Shown here in pieces: positions 38,350-49,219 of a stretch of 64,000 bases of DNA. Source of the DNA: Dicyema japonicum. Taxonomy: Eukaryota; Dicyemida; Rhombozoa; Dicyemidae. Both the position numbers and the translations under genes were made by a program. Every line of letters starts with the position of its first letter. Position 1 is the stretch's first letter. The stretch lies in NCBI GenBank assembly GCA_011109175.1, contig RDEW01000005.1, forward strand, positions 1,304,324-1,368,323, read 5' to 3'. Below the pieces are notes generated by a model. That model was not told where the DNA came from, did no database searches, and saw nothing but the letters and a program-made list of their open reading frames with translations.

Positions 38350-38595
38350 ACAGTGATTGACAGGTGACATGTAACTATTATGGGACGCGTCATCACCACG
38401 GGATGCGACACCCTCCAGTGGAGTGGGGGAGAGCAAATGATCCTTTTTCGTGCAGGCCAGGCACTGGGCGCCACCTGGACAGGTGGATCGCATGACGCCA
38501 CTCTAATAGGAAGAGAGAGGAGAAACAGACAGACAAACATAAAAATTATGCCAATTATCCACGCAACACCACATGGCACCACGCGGCGTAACCAG
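38350..38595 (-). repeat. SINE-2 copy
   Basis: The reverse complement follows the 45995-46314 repeat from GTGGTGCCATGTGG through TCCTCTC..TCCTATTAGAG, TGGCGCCCAGTGCC and GATCATTTGCTCTCCCCCAC to CCACTGGAGGG, and diverges after that. The 3' tail is not recognisable. Confidence 0.65.
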
Positions 38596-38829
38596 AAAAG
38601 CTTCTTGAATCACTGTTGTGTAATCATGTTCACGATAATCCAGAAAGTTTTAATATAGAAGAATTGGAAGTTGTAGAAAATCTCGACACTTATACAAAAT
38701 TTTTTTTATTGTTTATTTATTAAAAATATGAGTTCCAGTTTAACTTTGAAAGGGTAAATTTGCAGTCTTTGTATTATAAAAGAATGAATAGGAAGATGGG
38801 AGTGGTTCATGTCCGAGGATATTGGGGAA

Positions 38830-39345
38830 ATATCATTCCCGTCCATAGAATAACTTGGAATGATTAATACAGGGAAAAGAGCTGGGGATGGATAAATCTA
38901 GACAAGAAGGATGAACTGTTCTCATCAACATGCATAGAAATTTTGTATTTTGCAGAATTCCGACTATCTTTTCTTCATTGAACATTTCATCCTGTCTTCT
39001 TGTATTGTTTGAAAGGGGAATTTTACTCAGCAAATGCACATTTTTTCAGAGAACTTCATTAACACAAGCTAGCATAGCAGGTTTGACTAGCTCTACCCAT
39101 AAACCTGATGTGCTCCAATCTTGACAATAATTTTGAAAGCCAAATGACTTTGTTTGAGTTCTTTGCATTTGTAGTATTTATTTTCTTTACAAAGTCAAAT
39201 AGTTTGCCTTCTCTTTTATTATCAAAAAATTCCATATCTTTACCAACAGACGATGGATGCTTTGACTTCTGATGCTGCTCCAGTATGACTTTCTTCATGA
39301 TGACAGAACATTCGAGGCAAGTAGGTTTTGAGTCTACATACACAA
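38830..39345 (-). mobile_element. hAT transposase N-terminal relic (BED finger)
   Basis: The minus strand reads CLECSVIMKKVILEQHQKSK then HP (a C-x2-C...H-x4-H BED-type finger), DMEFFDNKREGK, then in a shifted frame LVKPAMLACV and LLSKIPLSNNTRRQDEM, a signature of SCAND3/ZBED-type hAT transposases. It is cut off before the catalytic region. Confidence 0.6.
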
Positions 39346-39601
39346 AGCCAAACAGAATAAAATCTTAATGGTAATTCCTAATTTTTGTCCTTTTAGCAGT
39401 TGGTTCCGGCATCTTACAATCTAAAATGGTACAGTCCTTAAAAATTGTGTACAAAAGGCACGCAAGACTCAATGGCTTCTCCAGTTGATCTCCGTTGCAA
39501 TTATGTCGGCGGGACTATTTTAGTTAGTTAGTTATCAATCCCGATCTCGCTACCTTGAAGGAGGTTGGCTGTCCGCAGAAGTCATTGTCTTTATTCAGGA
39601 A

Positions 39602-40042
39602 TTGAAACTCTCTCGAAAATCCCCATCCCTTGTTTTCCAAACTATTGTGTACTTCACAAGGACGGGAGAGGAAGTCTCGATAGAGAAATATTCACAATCG
39701 TTAAAGAGGGACTTAGACAACCCCTATCGTAGAATGAGCTTCTCCATGCATTTAGTTGTATTCACCATCTTTAGCGGAGTTTTTGTTATGGATATTCAAG
39801 TGACCACAACCCTATTGTATTACGAGTCTTCAAAAGCTATTCGAAGACGAACTACGTTCACTATATATGTGGACAATCAATTATATTCCTTCACACTCGA
39901 ATGTTCCAACGATTATGCAGCAAAGGTGTCTATAAAAACAATGGAAGCGGACAGAATATTTATACAACGTTCATTCTATGTGAGATTTAACCCTAAACTC
40001 CCAACCAGCCCCATCTCGTCATCGGAGAACGGAACTCATTGA
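39602..40042 (+). CDS. Unrecognised 146-codon open frame
   Basis: An uninterrupted plus-strand frame with a hydrophobic segment (LVVFTIFSGVFVMDIQ, residues about 50-66) and a basic/aromatic C-terminal half. I recognise no family. The frame may include read-through short introns, since GT...AG intervals occur in it. It could be chance or a lineage-specific gene. Confidence 0.3.
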   Translation: MKLSRKSPSLVFQTIVYFTRTGEEVSIEKYSQSLKRDLDNPYRRMSFSMHLVVFTIFSGVFVMDIQVTTTLLYYESSKAIRRRTTFTIYVDNQLYSFTLECSNDYAAKVSIKTMEADRIFIQRSFYVRFNPKLPTSPISSSENGTH

Positions 40043-40860
40043 AAAAGAGACGAAAGCATGGTTAGACTTCTTTGCGTTCTATAAATTCAATCACTCAGTT
40101 AATTTTGTACAATCACAAACTCAAATGTAGCTGTATGGTCGGACGCCTCTGCCATAAACACTCAAGCACTAGTAACTGGAAGATTCTAAAGATTCTTCTC
40201 ACTTCCATGATGTAGACAAGTCTATTAATTTGATACATCCCACCCGTGGCTGTGGTCATGGTGGTGATTGTGTTATCAAATTCATATAACTACTAGATCG
40301 TAAAACTGAAAAAACAAACTAGGTAATCCCTAAAATTATAGTCCAGGCTCTCAGCTTGGCTTGATATCTCTCTCTAGATCCTACGCACGTTAGTTGGGGT
40401 CGGGTTTTCTACTGATCACGTTGGATCAGACCTTCTAAGTCGTTCCTTCGAATTAGGATCTAAAGATGTCGATATCATGTTCTTTTTTTTCGTGGACCAC
40501 TTCTATGTCAATCCAAAAGCCTTTTTGTGTAGACGCGATTTTCTGAGTATAGTCCAAGAAATAAGGTCCTTATGAGGCAAACGATTTTAGTACGGGGTAT
40601 TTCTCGATTTTCCATAGCCTCGTTAGGGTTTTCAGCAGGTTATTTTTTTCGTATCATAGATCATTTCCATGATTTTTTACTATTCCTTAAATGGAAATGT
40701 TTTCAATTTCAATTAACTTGTTTGAAATAAATGTGACGGGTTTCTTAGGGCTGATTGTCACCCTGTTTTCGTTCAGGCAATTTTTTACTCTTTCCGTGCC
40801 TGTCTGGGTGGAATTTGTAATTTCTTTTTAATTTTATTCAATTTATAAATTTAAAATTAT
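40043..40860. other. No gene recognised
   Basis: AT-rich sequence upstream of the histone gene; no conserved frame, repeat or RNA gene seen. Confidence 0.4.
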
Positions 40861-40901
40861 AATTGTACAATTTAATTTTTATTGCTTTTGGTGAGTTTAT
40901 T

Positions 40902-41315
40902 ATGTCTGGGAGATCTATTGGTAAAAAGTCTTCACTTAGAAGTAAACTTTCTCGAAGTGCTCGTGCTGGTGTTGTGTTCCCAGTTGGCCGTTTGAAGCGC
41001 GTATTAAAACGTAGGAAAGATTTATTTAGTTTAATAGAAAGTACTGGACTTCGAGTTGGGGATTGTGCTGCAGTCTATCTAGCCGGAGTTATGGACTATT
41101 TGTGCTCAGAACTGCTAGAATTGTCAGGACATCAAGCCATAAAGACCAAGAAAACGAGGATATCCCCTAGGAACATTCAAATGGCAGCTAGAATTGACGA
41201 TGAATTCAAAGAATTGTTAAAGGGAGTCATTTTTGCACATGGAGGTGCTGTCTCTACGAAAACCCCATCGATTACTTCTGTTGACTCTCAGGCTGTCGGC
41301 AGCCAAGAATATTAG
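40902..41315 (+). CDS. Histone H2A, H2A.X-like, with one 27-nt intron
   Basis: Nucleosome core histone. MSGRSIGKKSS is chosen as the start because it matches canonical H2A; the upstream in-frame codons do not. Removing the in-frame 27-nt interval 41011-41037 (GTAGG...TAATAG) restores H2A spacing in loop L1: FPVGRLKRVLK|QSTGLRVGDCAAVYLA. Then SELLELSG (acidic-patch Glu), KKTRISPRNIQMA and IDDEFKELL. The C-terminus GSQEY has the SQ(E/D)-aromatic motif that ATM-family kinases phosphorylate in H2A.X at DNA breaks. About 128 residues. It is divergent; no other histone genes lie nearby. Confidence 0.88.
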   Translation: MSGRSIGKKSSLRSKLSRSARAGVVFPVGRLKRVLKRRKDLFSLIESTGLRVGDCAAVYLAGVMDYLCSELLELSGHQAIKTKKTRISPRNIQMAARIDDEFKELLKGVIFAHGGAVSTKTPSITSVDSQAVGSQEY

Positions 41316-41457
41316 TTTAACTTGTAATTTTCTATTTTGTATTTTCTCATAATTTTCAGTTTTGCTCATAATTAAGTCACTGATTAATCGTTATCAAAAA
41401 TTCTTAGGATTGAATAAAACTTCCCATTTTGCTGAGGAGGCGTTTGGTAGTATTTTT

Positions 41458-41515
41458 AATTTATTAACCTCGGAACCATAGGAAAGAGGTTAAAAGTAAT
41501 TAAGTGATTCCAATG
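41458..41515 (-). repeat. Solo LINE A-type 3' tail
   Basis: The reverse complement reads AATCACTTAATTACTTTTAA, then CCTCTTTCC...GAGGTTAATAAA, matching the LINE A 3' end at 58716-58779. No LINE body is attached. Confidence 0.45.
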
Positions 41516-41713
41516 TCCAGTTGGTCACCCAACTCACCTACGAAGTGCTGAAAAGGAGTCGAAGCTCTCTATCCTATTATGATTTCCCTATCCCACAACC
41601 ATGAAGACGAAGATGACTTTACATTTTGGCATCATTTTCGTCATTAATAAATTAAATTTTATAATTATTAGGTAATTCAGTCAAAATTGAGATAACGTCT
41701 ATTAATTGATAAT

Positions 41714-42176
41714 TTATGGCTTAATAACTTTATTAATAATCGTTAAATGATAAATTCGAGGACCATCTGCATCCGCCCTGACTCCGTGGCTATTACCTCT
41801 CAGGATTTCTTTCTTGGATTTGAGGTTCTCTATAGAATCCTTTGGCTTACTTGCAATACGGGAAGCATGATTCTCAATGAGCCGCCAATGCAATACAGGA
41901 AGCAATGAATTTATAAACCCTGGACGGAATCAGTTATATAATAAATCCTGTCTCGTCCATATTGTTAAAATTTCGCATTCTTTATAAAGTTTGGAAATTT
42001 TTAAAAGTGATCTCAAATCCTTCTGGTCAGGTTGTTTGTCAGTTATCATTTCCCCATTCGAAAACCATGTCTTTTTTGAATCTTGTAAAAAATCCTTTAG
42101 AATTCTTGAAATCACTAATTGATCTTTTTTGAGAATTGGCCAATTTAATGGTTGGTCAATTAGAGGGAATTCACTG
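41714..42176 (-). mobile_element. pogo/Tigger-like transposase relic with terminal repeat
   Basis: The outer end on the minus strand reads CAGTGAATTCCCTCTAATTG and is bordered by TA (42177-42178). Inside, frames give NNMDETGFII (first catalytic Asp, NxDETG motif) and IASKPKDSIENLKSKKE then ADADGPRIYHLTII, the order of Tigger transposases (KP...SKER.T.....ADG...P+VIGK). The left end is lost. Confidence 0.6.
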
Positions 42177-42429
42177 TACCTGAATAACAAACTTCAAAAT
42201 ATAAGAAATGATTTTAAAACTGAAAAGGTCAGAGACAACAATGAACTACCAAGAATAAACTGAGACACATCTACTAGATGTATCAGCGAAGTCTCACTAA
42301 AAGATTCCTAGGACCATGTAAAGAACGTTATTATTGAGAGGGATGACTGGTAGAATGGAATGACTAAATCTGCATAAGACCTCAAACCTATTTCCCCAAA
42401 CCTTATAGGGATCTATGAGTGAACAAACC

Positions 42430-42730
42430 AATTAGACAGGAAATCCAGCAGCCTCATGTTCCCAAGCAATAACCCCGTTGATTTCGGCGTGTCTAGGACC
42501 CCTTCCAGCGCTCCTCCGACAGGAAAGAGCTTGAAGACCTTTCGCATCGCCATTTTCTCCACATCTACACCGATGAATCGGGCAAACATCCGGACGGAAA
42601 CCCCAATCCAGTCGCGTCGTCATCCAATAGTATCTAAAGTGAGGTGCATGGTAATGCTCTGAGACAGGCTTCGCTCTCGTTCGTCGATGCAGAAGCCAGA
42701 CGATGCTGATCAAGCACAGGTTTTATCTCT
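42430..42730 (-). mobile_element. Family E fragment
   Basis: Minus strand: LDWGFRPDVCPIHRCRCGEN then GDAKGLQALSCRRSAGRGPRH and AAGFPV. This is the zinc-like and HPLSC blocks of family E. A weaker upstream block ILLDDD lies in another frame. It is truncated after the core. Confidence 0.65.
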
Positions 42731-43079
42731 TCTATGATTTTTGAGCATAAAAGCTTGTCCTATTCTCGTTGTTTATTAGCGTTCTTCGGGAATCTACCAC
42801 CCAGTCGCGTCCAGACTTCCCGAGCCATGCATACCACTGGTTCAGCGTCCGATCCGTTAACATAGAAGAGGTAGTTTGCATTGGATCCAGCCAGTTTTAT
42901 CAAAAGAAATGTTGAGCGTTTCTTCAACGGCAGTCTTTAGCTTTTCGTCGACGGCTCTCAAAAAGTTCATGTCTGTGAAATATGGGCAGTTTCAAATAAA
43001 TGAAGTAAGCAAGCTAAAAGATAATGCAAAAATGTACACAGCAATACGACTGCTTCTATAAACAAACCCAAGAGAATCA

Positions 43080-43910
43080 TTAGTTATTATGGATGGAAAT
43101 GGGAAATTAATATTGAATCCAGAAGAACAAGCTAACTTTATCGCAGTCCATTTCGAGAAGTTATTTAATGTGAATTCTATATCAATCTTTTTTGATGGAT
43201 TGCCAAGACCTTTGGAGAGGTTAATTATCCCAAAGATGTCAAAATGGCTTGTTGTAAACTAAAGAAGTATAGGGGACCGGGCCTATTAATTCTGAGTTGG
43301 TAGAGTACGAGCCTGATTGCCTGCATGATGACATGCTTACCACCTACTCCACTATATCTATAGGGATCGGATTATTAATTCCAATGCAAAAAACGAATAG
43401 AGCTAAAGGACCTCTTGAAAATTTACGAATGAATAAACTCTTTATGTAAAGTCCCTGCAAATACTGTGCTGTAACGATACTTACGAGAAAGCCAAAGTGG
43501 ATTTTTAAAAGGGGGATCAATAGTCGATGCTGTTTGTAGCCACATATTAAGGTGTGCAACATATCAAAGATACTTTAATACCACCAACATTCTGGAAATA
43601 CATTATCAAAAGCCTTTGAAACAGTCAATAGGTATAAACTAATGAGGAAAATATGGACTTGTTCCACTGGAACCATCTAAAAAGGGAATGTTTTGGCTGA
43701 CCAGAATTTCATGTAAAGAAATCCAAAAGATATGCTGGTGTAAGCCAATAAGTCAGGAGGTAATGGAGTTTCGATGGAAACTATTCGGGAACATCCTGAG
43801 AATGGAATTGCCACTCCAGTCGAACAGAGCCATGTATGATTGGAAAGGTTAATTACATAATTACAGCTGCGCATGTGGCTCTTGTCAAAGTGCTGATAAT
43901 AATAACAGAA
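43080..43910 (+). mobile_element. LINE family B relic with 3' end
   Basis: Reads LVIMDGNGKLILNPEEQANF (RT entry), RWKLFGNILRMELPLQ (GHVLR block) and ends GCGCATGTGGCTCTTGTCAAAGTGCT plus (GATAATAATAA) at 43865-43908, the family B 3' signature with a small deletion. The RT core between is barely legible. Confidence 0.6.
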
Positions 43911-44689
43911 TTAATAGATTTTTGTGTATCTTTTTATACCATTATGTTATCGAGGTTGTTTTTAGAATTTTCACACGAAATTTTTATTTCAAAAATTGAC
44001 TGTTTTGTGTTCAATGTCGAACGAGACAGATTATGAACACTAGATCAAATATAACGCATCCAGCGAGATAAAGGTTTTAGTTACCAAAAATAATATTTTT
44101 ATTCGAATGATAGATCTTGAATCTGAAGATAGTTGTGATTCGAGAAAATAGTAGAAACTTAGAAAAAATTGGTTTCTCTAATTAATCCCCTGGCAGGTTG
44201 GTCTAGTAGTCGGCTCACAAGTTCGGTATCACTCTTCACTTAACAACTGGTCGGAAAACGCTGAGCTGATGAAGCGGCTTGCACGCTCAAAAAGGCGTGT
44301 TAAGTCTGGAAAGTCGACAAGAAGGAGATTGCTGGAATTTCCATGGTACTAATCTCCTCAAACCCTTATCTAAGGTCTCTTTTCCTGATAAAGTTGTGGT
44401 CCACAAGTTATAAATATTTGATTTTTTGTTAACAATAAAATGAGCTTTTGGAAATCAATCCGAGGTTAGAGTTCATATTCCCAGATACCCAAGTAAGAAG
44501 AGGTTAATTTTTTTGCAAAAATAAAAATTTGGAGATCAATTTTAGTTTCTGGAGCATGAGGAAGGTCAATACATTAGATAAAAATCGAAAATTCGATTTT
44601 TATTTAACTTTCATTGTTTTAGGAATAAAATGGAATATTTTGAAGAAAAAATAAGTAAACGATAAATAGAAAATCAACCTGATCAGTCA
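43911..44689. other. No gene recognised
   Basis: AT-rich. Around 44190-44320 there is a GC-richer patch (GGTTGGTCTAGTAGTCGGCT...) that may be a tRNA-derived repeat head, but no full tRNA fold or B box is convincing. Confidence 0.3.
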
Positions 44690-45015
44690 GCCAATTGCGT
44701 AATTGGTCGAGAATTGAAGTGATTGCGAACCATATTGTACAAATTGTCTTTGTGATGATGGATGAAAGCAATGTATTACTTCTTGCGACCATGGACCGAC
44801 TCATGAGACGTCAAAAATCAAAAGGTTCTGATCAAAAAGTTAGAAAATCCGATTTGAATTTGGCTAGCCAAAAATTGAAGTTATGGATTATGTCTTACAC
44901 AAGATAAGCTAACATATGCTTCTAATAAAAATGATAATCTGTTTCGACAAAATCTTGTTGCCAAAGTGGAGTTTATAATAATCGTAGTTATCTTTTTGGT
45001 TTTGATTAAATGGTA
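44690..45015 (+). CDS. Possible small tail-anchored protein
   Basis: A plus frame with MDESNVLLLATMDRLMRRQK, then in another frame DKLTYASNKNDNLFRQ followed by a hydrophobic end VEFIIIVVIFLVLIKW and a stop near 45017. A helical region ending in a single C-terminal membrane span would fit a SNARE-like tail-anchored protein. I could not find splice sites that keep the frame. Low confidence. Confidence 0.25.
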
Positions 45016-45239
45016 ATTTTATTCTCAAGTGCTCATTCCCAATAAATTGCTATTTTCGTAAGATGTAAAACAATTTGTAATAGAAAAACATAAACGACAC
45101 ATTTATGCTATTCGTTAGAATAGTGTTTTATTCTGCAATAAAATTTCCATGTACATTGTCGTAAAGGGTGAATGGTATTTTATCTTTTTTTGGTTATCGG
45201 GCAGTTTATATTTAAGCAGCAATTCCGTCGGCTGTTATT

Positions 45240-45701
45240 ATGAATTTTTTTAAGAATAATGACATGAAAAATAATTTTGGAAGCCAACAAAGTAAAGGAT
45301 TAGGGTTAGTTTTAGTCAATTTGAGTGACATTTATGGTTTTCCCTTCAGTCTGCGTGAAAATCATAGAATTGTATCATACCCAGCAGCACTACAATATAC
45401 CGATGACTATCATTTTGAGAGATCTCACAGAGGAAATGATTTCAGACTCGACAGCACTCCGTTCTATTATAGCGAAGATTTTGATGTAATCAACAAAATT
45501 GGAAAATATTCTTCCGAGAATGGATGTTCTTTTCATCTCTCAGAAAAGGATACTTCGGACCCAATTCATCAAAAATTTATTGACATAGTTGAAGAGAAAA
45601 GAAATAGCGATAGTTTCAAAAATTTTTCAAGTCAAAAAATTGAAAAGCTCGAAACCCAATGGGAAAAAGAAATGTCGCTTCTAAAAAAGTTATTCCCTTA
45701 A
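45240..45701 (+). CDS. Unrecognised 145-residue protein
   Basis: A plus-strand frame from ATG to a stop. The interval 45292-45315 (GTAAAGG...TTTTAG, 24 nt, in frame) has the form of the introns elsewhere, so the likely protein joins FGSQQ to INLSDIYGFPFSLRENH. It is polar with Tyr/Phe-rich stretches and a C-terminal charged helix (KIEKLETQWEKEMSLLKKL). No signal peptide or membrane span. I recognise no family. Confidence 0.45.
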   Translation: MNFFKNNDMKNNFGSQQSKGLGLVLVNLSDIYGFPFSLRENHRIVSYPAALQYTDDYHFERSHRGNDFRLDSTPFYYSEDFDVINKIGKYSSENGCSFHLSEKDTSDPIHQKFIDIVEEKRNSDSFKNFSSQKIEKLETQWEKEMSLLKKLFP

Positions 45702-45983
45702 AATTCGCTAACTATTAATTTTAGACCATATTTAAATTATTTTAAATTTAATGAAATCTAGTGAACATTAAAGCCGAAAAACTTTTACTTTGAAATAATC
45801 GAAAAAGAGTTAGTTTCTACTATGGGTCAGGAAAACTCAGTTATTTGCAGCTTTTCATATCGTTTCCCATAATCATAAGATTCATTAAGTCTAGATTAAC
45901 AAAAAATTACTCTCTAAGCTTTTGTAAATATTCTTTTGCAAAAATCACGATAAAATCGACAAATATGCAAACCAAACTGTTTT

Positions 45984-46325
45984 TACTAATCGACAAAGTT
46001 AATTTTGAATAATAGCCGCGTGGCGCCATGTGGTGCTTCGTGGCTAATTGGTTGAAGTTTTCGTTTGTTCGTCTGTTCCTCCTCTTTCTTTCTATTAGAG
46101 TGGCGTCATCTGATCTACTTGTTTAGGCGCCCAGTGCCAGGCCGGCACGAAAAAGGATCATTTGCTCTCCCCACTCCACTGGAGGGGTTTCCACAACTGT
46201 AATTATGGACGTTTTTTTTATGTTGATTCCGTATGAACTCTGTTTCTGTAGAAGTGGAAACTGTATACCCTTAGTTAGTTGTTTACTTTAACTTCATTCT
46301 CGGTGTATAAATAATACTAATCGAC
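45984..46325 (+). mobile_element. SINE-2, full copy with LINE A-like tail
   Basis: The body 45995-46314 is flanked by the 11-bp duplication TACTAATCGAC (45984-45994, 46315-46325). It starts AAAGTTAATTTTGAATAATAG, runs through GGCGCCATGTGGTGC and the CCACTGGAGGGG block, and ends TTAGTTGTTTACTTTAACTT..TTCTCGGTGTATAAATAA, which resembles the LINE A 3' end (58716-58779). There is no protein coding. Other copies: 53075-53365, 38350-38595 and a fragment at 10062-10165. Confidence 0.75.
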
Positions 46326-46624
46326 TGAAATTGCTCAAATAAATTTTTTATTCACTACATTCTTAATATTTTTACAGAGGATTATTCATAGAAATGTGTA
46401 TGAGATTTAATCTTCTTAAAATACGGCGTAATCGGAATACGCTTCAATGACAGGGAAGACCTTGGCAGGAACATGGCAAAGAGTAGCCAAAATGTAAGAA
46501 ACTAGCTAGTAATTTGAGTTTCCGTGTTGGGCATACTTTGTCACGTCCTATGCCATAGTGCCAATAATTATAAAATCCGACGTCGTTAACTCTTAAGATG
46601 ATTAACAGAAAATAAAGAGAATTA

Positions 46625-48129
46625 TTAAGTCAAATCAGGGACACTTCGAAATTCAATTTTATTAAAATGTCTTGACTTTCTTTTCCGATGTAAAACAAAT
46701 ATGATCACAGTAATTATAAAAGCAGCAACGACTCCAATAAACGCTACAATGTATATTGTATTATTCTTCATGGTGACTTTGCTATATTCTATACAGTCAT
46801 CCACGTGCACTAACCAAAAATATCCATGGATATATTAGACGGTAGTGAACTTCCGATCTCGTTAACCGCCCATACTGTAATGACGTAGGTCCCTAGTATC
46901 CTTACGTGTGCCTTTATGTCGACATGGTGAGATTTTCCACCCAATGTTAAATTCATGGCAAAAGAAGTTTCAGTAGAAGCAATTTGTACAACGTACCAAA
47001 TTGTCTGAAAAGTATTCACGTCGGGGAGGATCCAACTCACGTTGGTTCCATGGACAGTAAGGTTCACACTTTCTGGGAGATCTAAAAGTTCCTCATTAGC
47101 TTCATACCGAGAAAATTAAAAGAAGCTTCTTTTGATAAATATGTTCTATCTCCAATGACGACGCACGTGTAATTATAATAAGTATAAGGCTGAGCTCTGT
47201 TCAGATTAATGATGGATTGTGTAATAGTGTAAAGTCCATGATTATTACTGATAATTGATTGTTTCTACGATTTAAACCAAGACATACTGGCTTTTCACCC
47301 TCAGCGTTTAATATGTACATTTCGAATTTTGTATTCGAATGTACTTGACATGAGATATTATGATCTCCAAACTTTAATCTTCGGGACTTAAAGTAGATAA
47401 CAGGATTCACTAAAGAATATTTGATGGAAAATACAGATTACAGTCAACCTGATATCTATTGTTTGCGTATAGTTGTCAGCCTTCATCGCTACTAAAGTGT
47501 AAATTCCAATGTCATTCAAATTAGAATTTGAAATGTAAAGTCCGAGTGGACTCACCCGAAATTTCTCATTTTCTAATATTATATAATGGTCTAATACCTT
47601 CTAATCTTTCTCCATCCTTTTTCCAAAATATGGAGAAATGCGATTGATTAGAGACCGCATAGCAGTTGAGGAACGCTTCATCGTTTTCGTTAACCTGTGT
47701 GGACTTGCATTCCTTAAATTCGATTAAAGAAGCTAAAATATTATAAAAGATTCACAAGGGTCTCGATTCTGAAAGTCCTAACCTCCTTAGTTTTTTCTGA
47801 TATGCACTTGTATTCACCAACAGTTTCGTTGTTTACATCAATGTTAAGAATAACACTTGTTGGATTTAAAATATCCAGTTTATAATATTTATCACTAATT
47901 TACCACCAATTTATCACTTTGACTGAATATATTTGTTGTTTCTTAGCCATCTCACACCAATGTCGGGTTTATACCCTATGCAAATTGTACCAACGAAATC
48001 CCACGTCGTTACGACATATTCTGGATATACAGTGATATCCGCAACCAGGTTATCTGCGAGTTATATAAAAAGATTGCTAATAAATGAATGCGCATGTGAC
48101 ATACACATAACGAAGAAAGAAATGAACAT
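46625..48129 (-). CDS. Ig-FN3 single-pass membrane receptor/adhesion protein
   Basis: The minus-strand start MFISFFVMCMSHAHS is a signal peptide. Ig-like domains follow: FVGTICIGYKPDIGVRWLRN...ETVGEYKCISE; EAFLNCYAVSNQSHFSIFW then a G-Y segment; and HNISCQVHSN...YYNYTCVV. Then a fibronectin type III domain (VSWILPDVNTFQTIWYVVQI...YVITVWAVNE), a membrane span (IYIVAFIGVVAAFIITVIIF) and a 20-residue basic tail (HRKRKSRHFNKIE) to the stop. Introns include a GC...AG case at 48054-48077 and a GT...AG at 47895-47917. Some exon joins, such as near 47750, remain unresolved. The architecture is that of NCAM/fasciclin-type cell adhesion molecules. It likely acts at the cell surface. Confidence 0.75.
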
Positions 48130-49215
48130 TATTATCTGCGTCGATAGTGAAATTTAAAAAATGATGTATTTAACGTCGAATTACGTAATCGATTATATTT
48201 TATAATGTCAGGGAAATTCCCCATGAGGAATCCGTTCGTAAGTAATCCAATTTTATTATATTTTATTTGTTCAAGAGGGTGAACGAATAAATGCAATTTT
48301 AGGTAAATTTAGTATTCTATTTATGTGTAGCCATTAAAATGGTATATTAAGTTGGTTGAAACTTTAACCTTGACATCAGCGAAGGATTTTTGTATTAATA
48401 TGTGCTAATAAATTGGAAATTAACTGTCTTTGGTATATAAGTGTCCAGTAAATTGGTTTACTCGTGAATAGACTTAAGCTATTTTATTAGTCAAAATAAA
48501 AACGAAACAGAAAAATAGAGTTATCAGGCCGCCTTAAATGCGTGACTATTGGTTCATTTATCTTTTAATCTTAATGATTTGAGGAATCATCTTGAGGTTT
48601 GATTAAAAAAAGAAATATTTATAATTGTCAAATAGCGACGACTTTGTTATCCTCATTTAATGAATCTCTGGGCTTTGAACTAATTTTTAACTTTAATTGA
48701 TGACTAGGAGTCACATTCTATATAGTTTTAATTATTACATAATTAGTAACAATCATTTCACTGAATAATCCATTAGATCTTCTATAATGTATTTAACGGC
48801 GGGATAGGTGAATGCGTAAAATAATTGACTAGGAAACATTGGAATAAAGAAGTGTCGGATCCACTATGAATTCGAACCTAACTCCGAGTTCGAATCTCGT
48901 CTTCCACTAAATTTGAATGAACTTTTGGTTCCATGTGAGTTACAGTAAATAATCCGGTATTCAGTGAATTTTTTTCACTTATGTCAGTCGTTAAGCCAGG
49001 AGGCATTGTTAATGCATGGAACCTTCAGTATGATAGACATATATGTAAGTTATTCACAAGTAATGTGGTGCTTCCTCTAGAGGTCAACTGTAATTGAGAA
49101 CATGGCATCATTTTCACTAATAGATTGTATTATATGATATTGTATTCTCAGGATTATTAATATATCGTATTGTCAAGGTCCCAATTTATTTATTTTTTAT
49201 GGCTAAAAATAAATA
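48130..49215. other. No gene recognised
   Basis: About 1.1 kb of AT-rich sequence. Near 48895-48915 GAGTTCGAATCTCGTCTTCC looks like a tRNA T-arm (B box), but no matching 5' half exists, so at most a decayed tRNA-derived repeat is present. Confidence 0.35.
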
Positions 49216-49219
49216 AATG

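Noticed and set aside
44190-44330. tRNA or tRNA-derived SINE at the GGTTGGTCTAGTAGTCGG patch
   Set aside because: A box-A-like segment exists, but no acceptable B box or cloverleaf can be drawn, and no second copy is seen in the window.
45984-46325. SINE-2 as a MITE with terminal inverted repeats
   Set aside because: Only the 53-kb copy shows an inverted tail on the left. The 46-kb copy has one tail and an 11-bp duplication, which fits target-primed retrotransposition better.
48850-48920. tRNA gene suggested by GAGTTCGAATCTCGTCTTCC
   Set aside because: The T-arm-like stretch has no matching acceptor 5' strand (GTGGAAG or similar) and no D- or anticodon arm in the preceding 70 nt.
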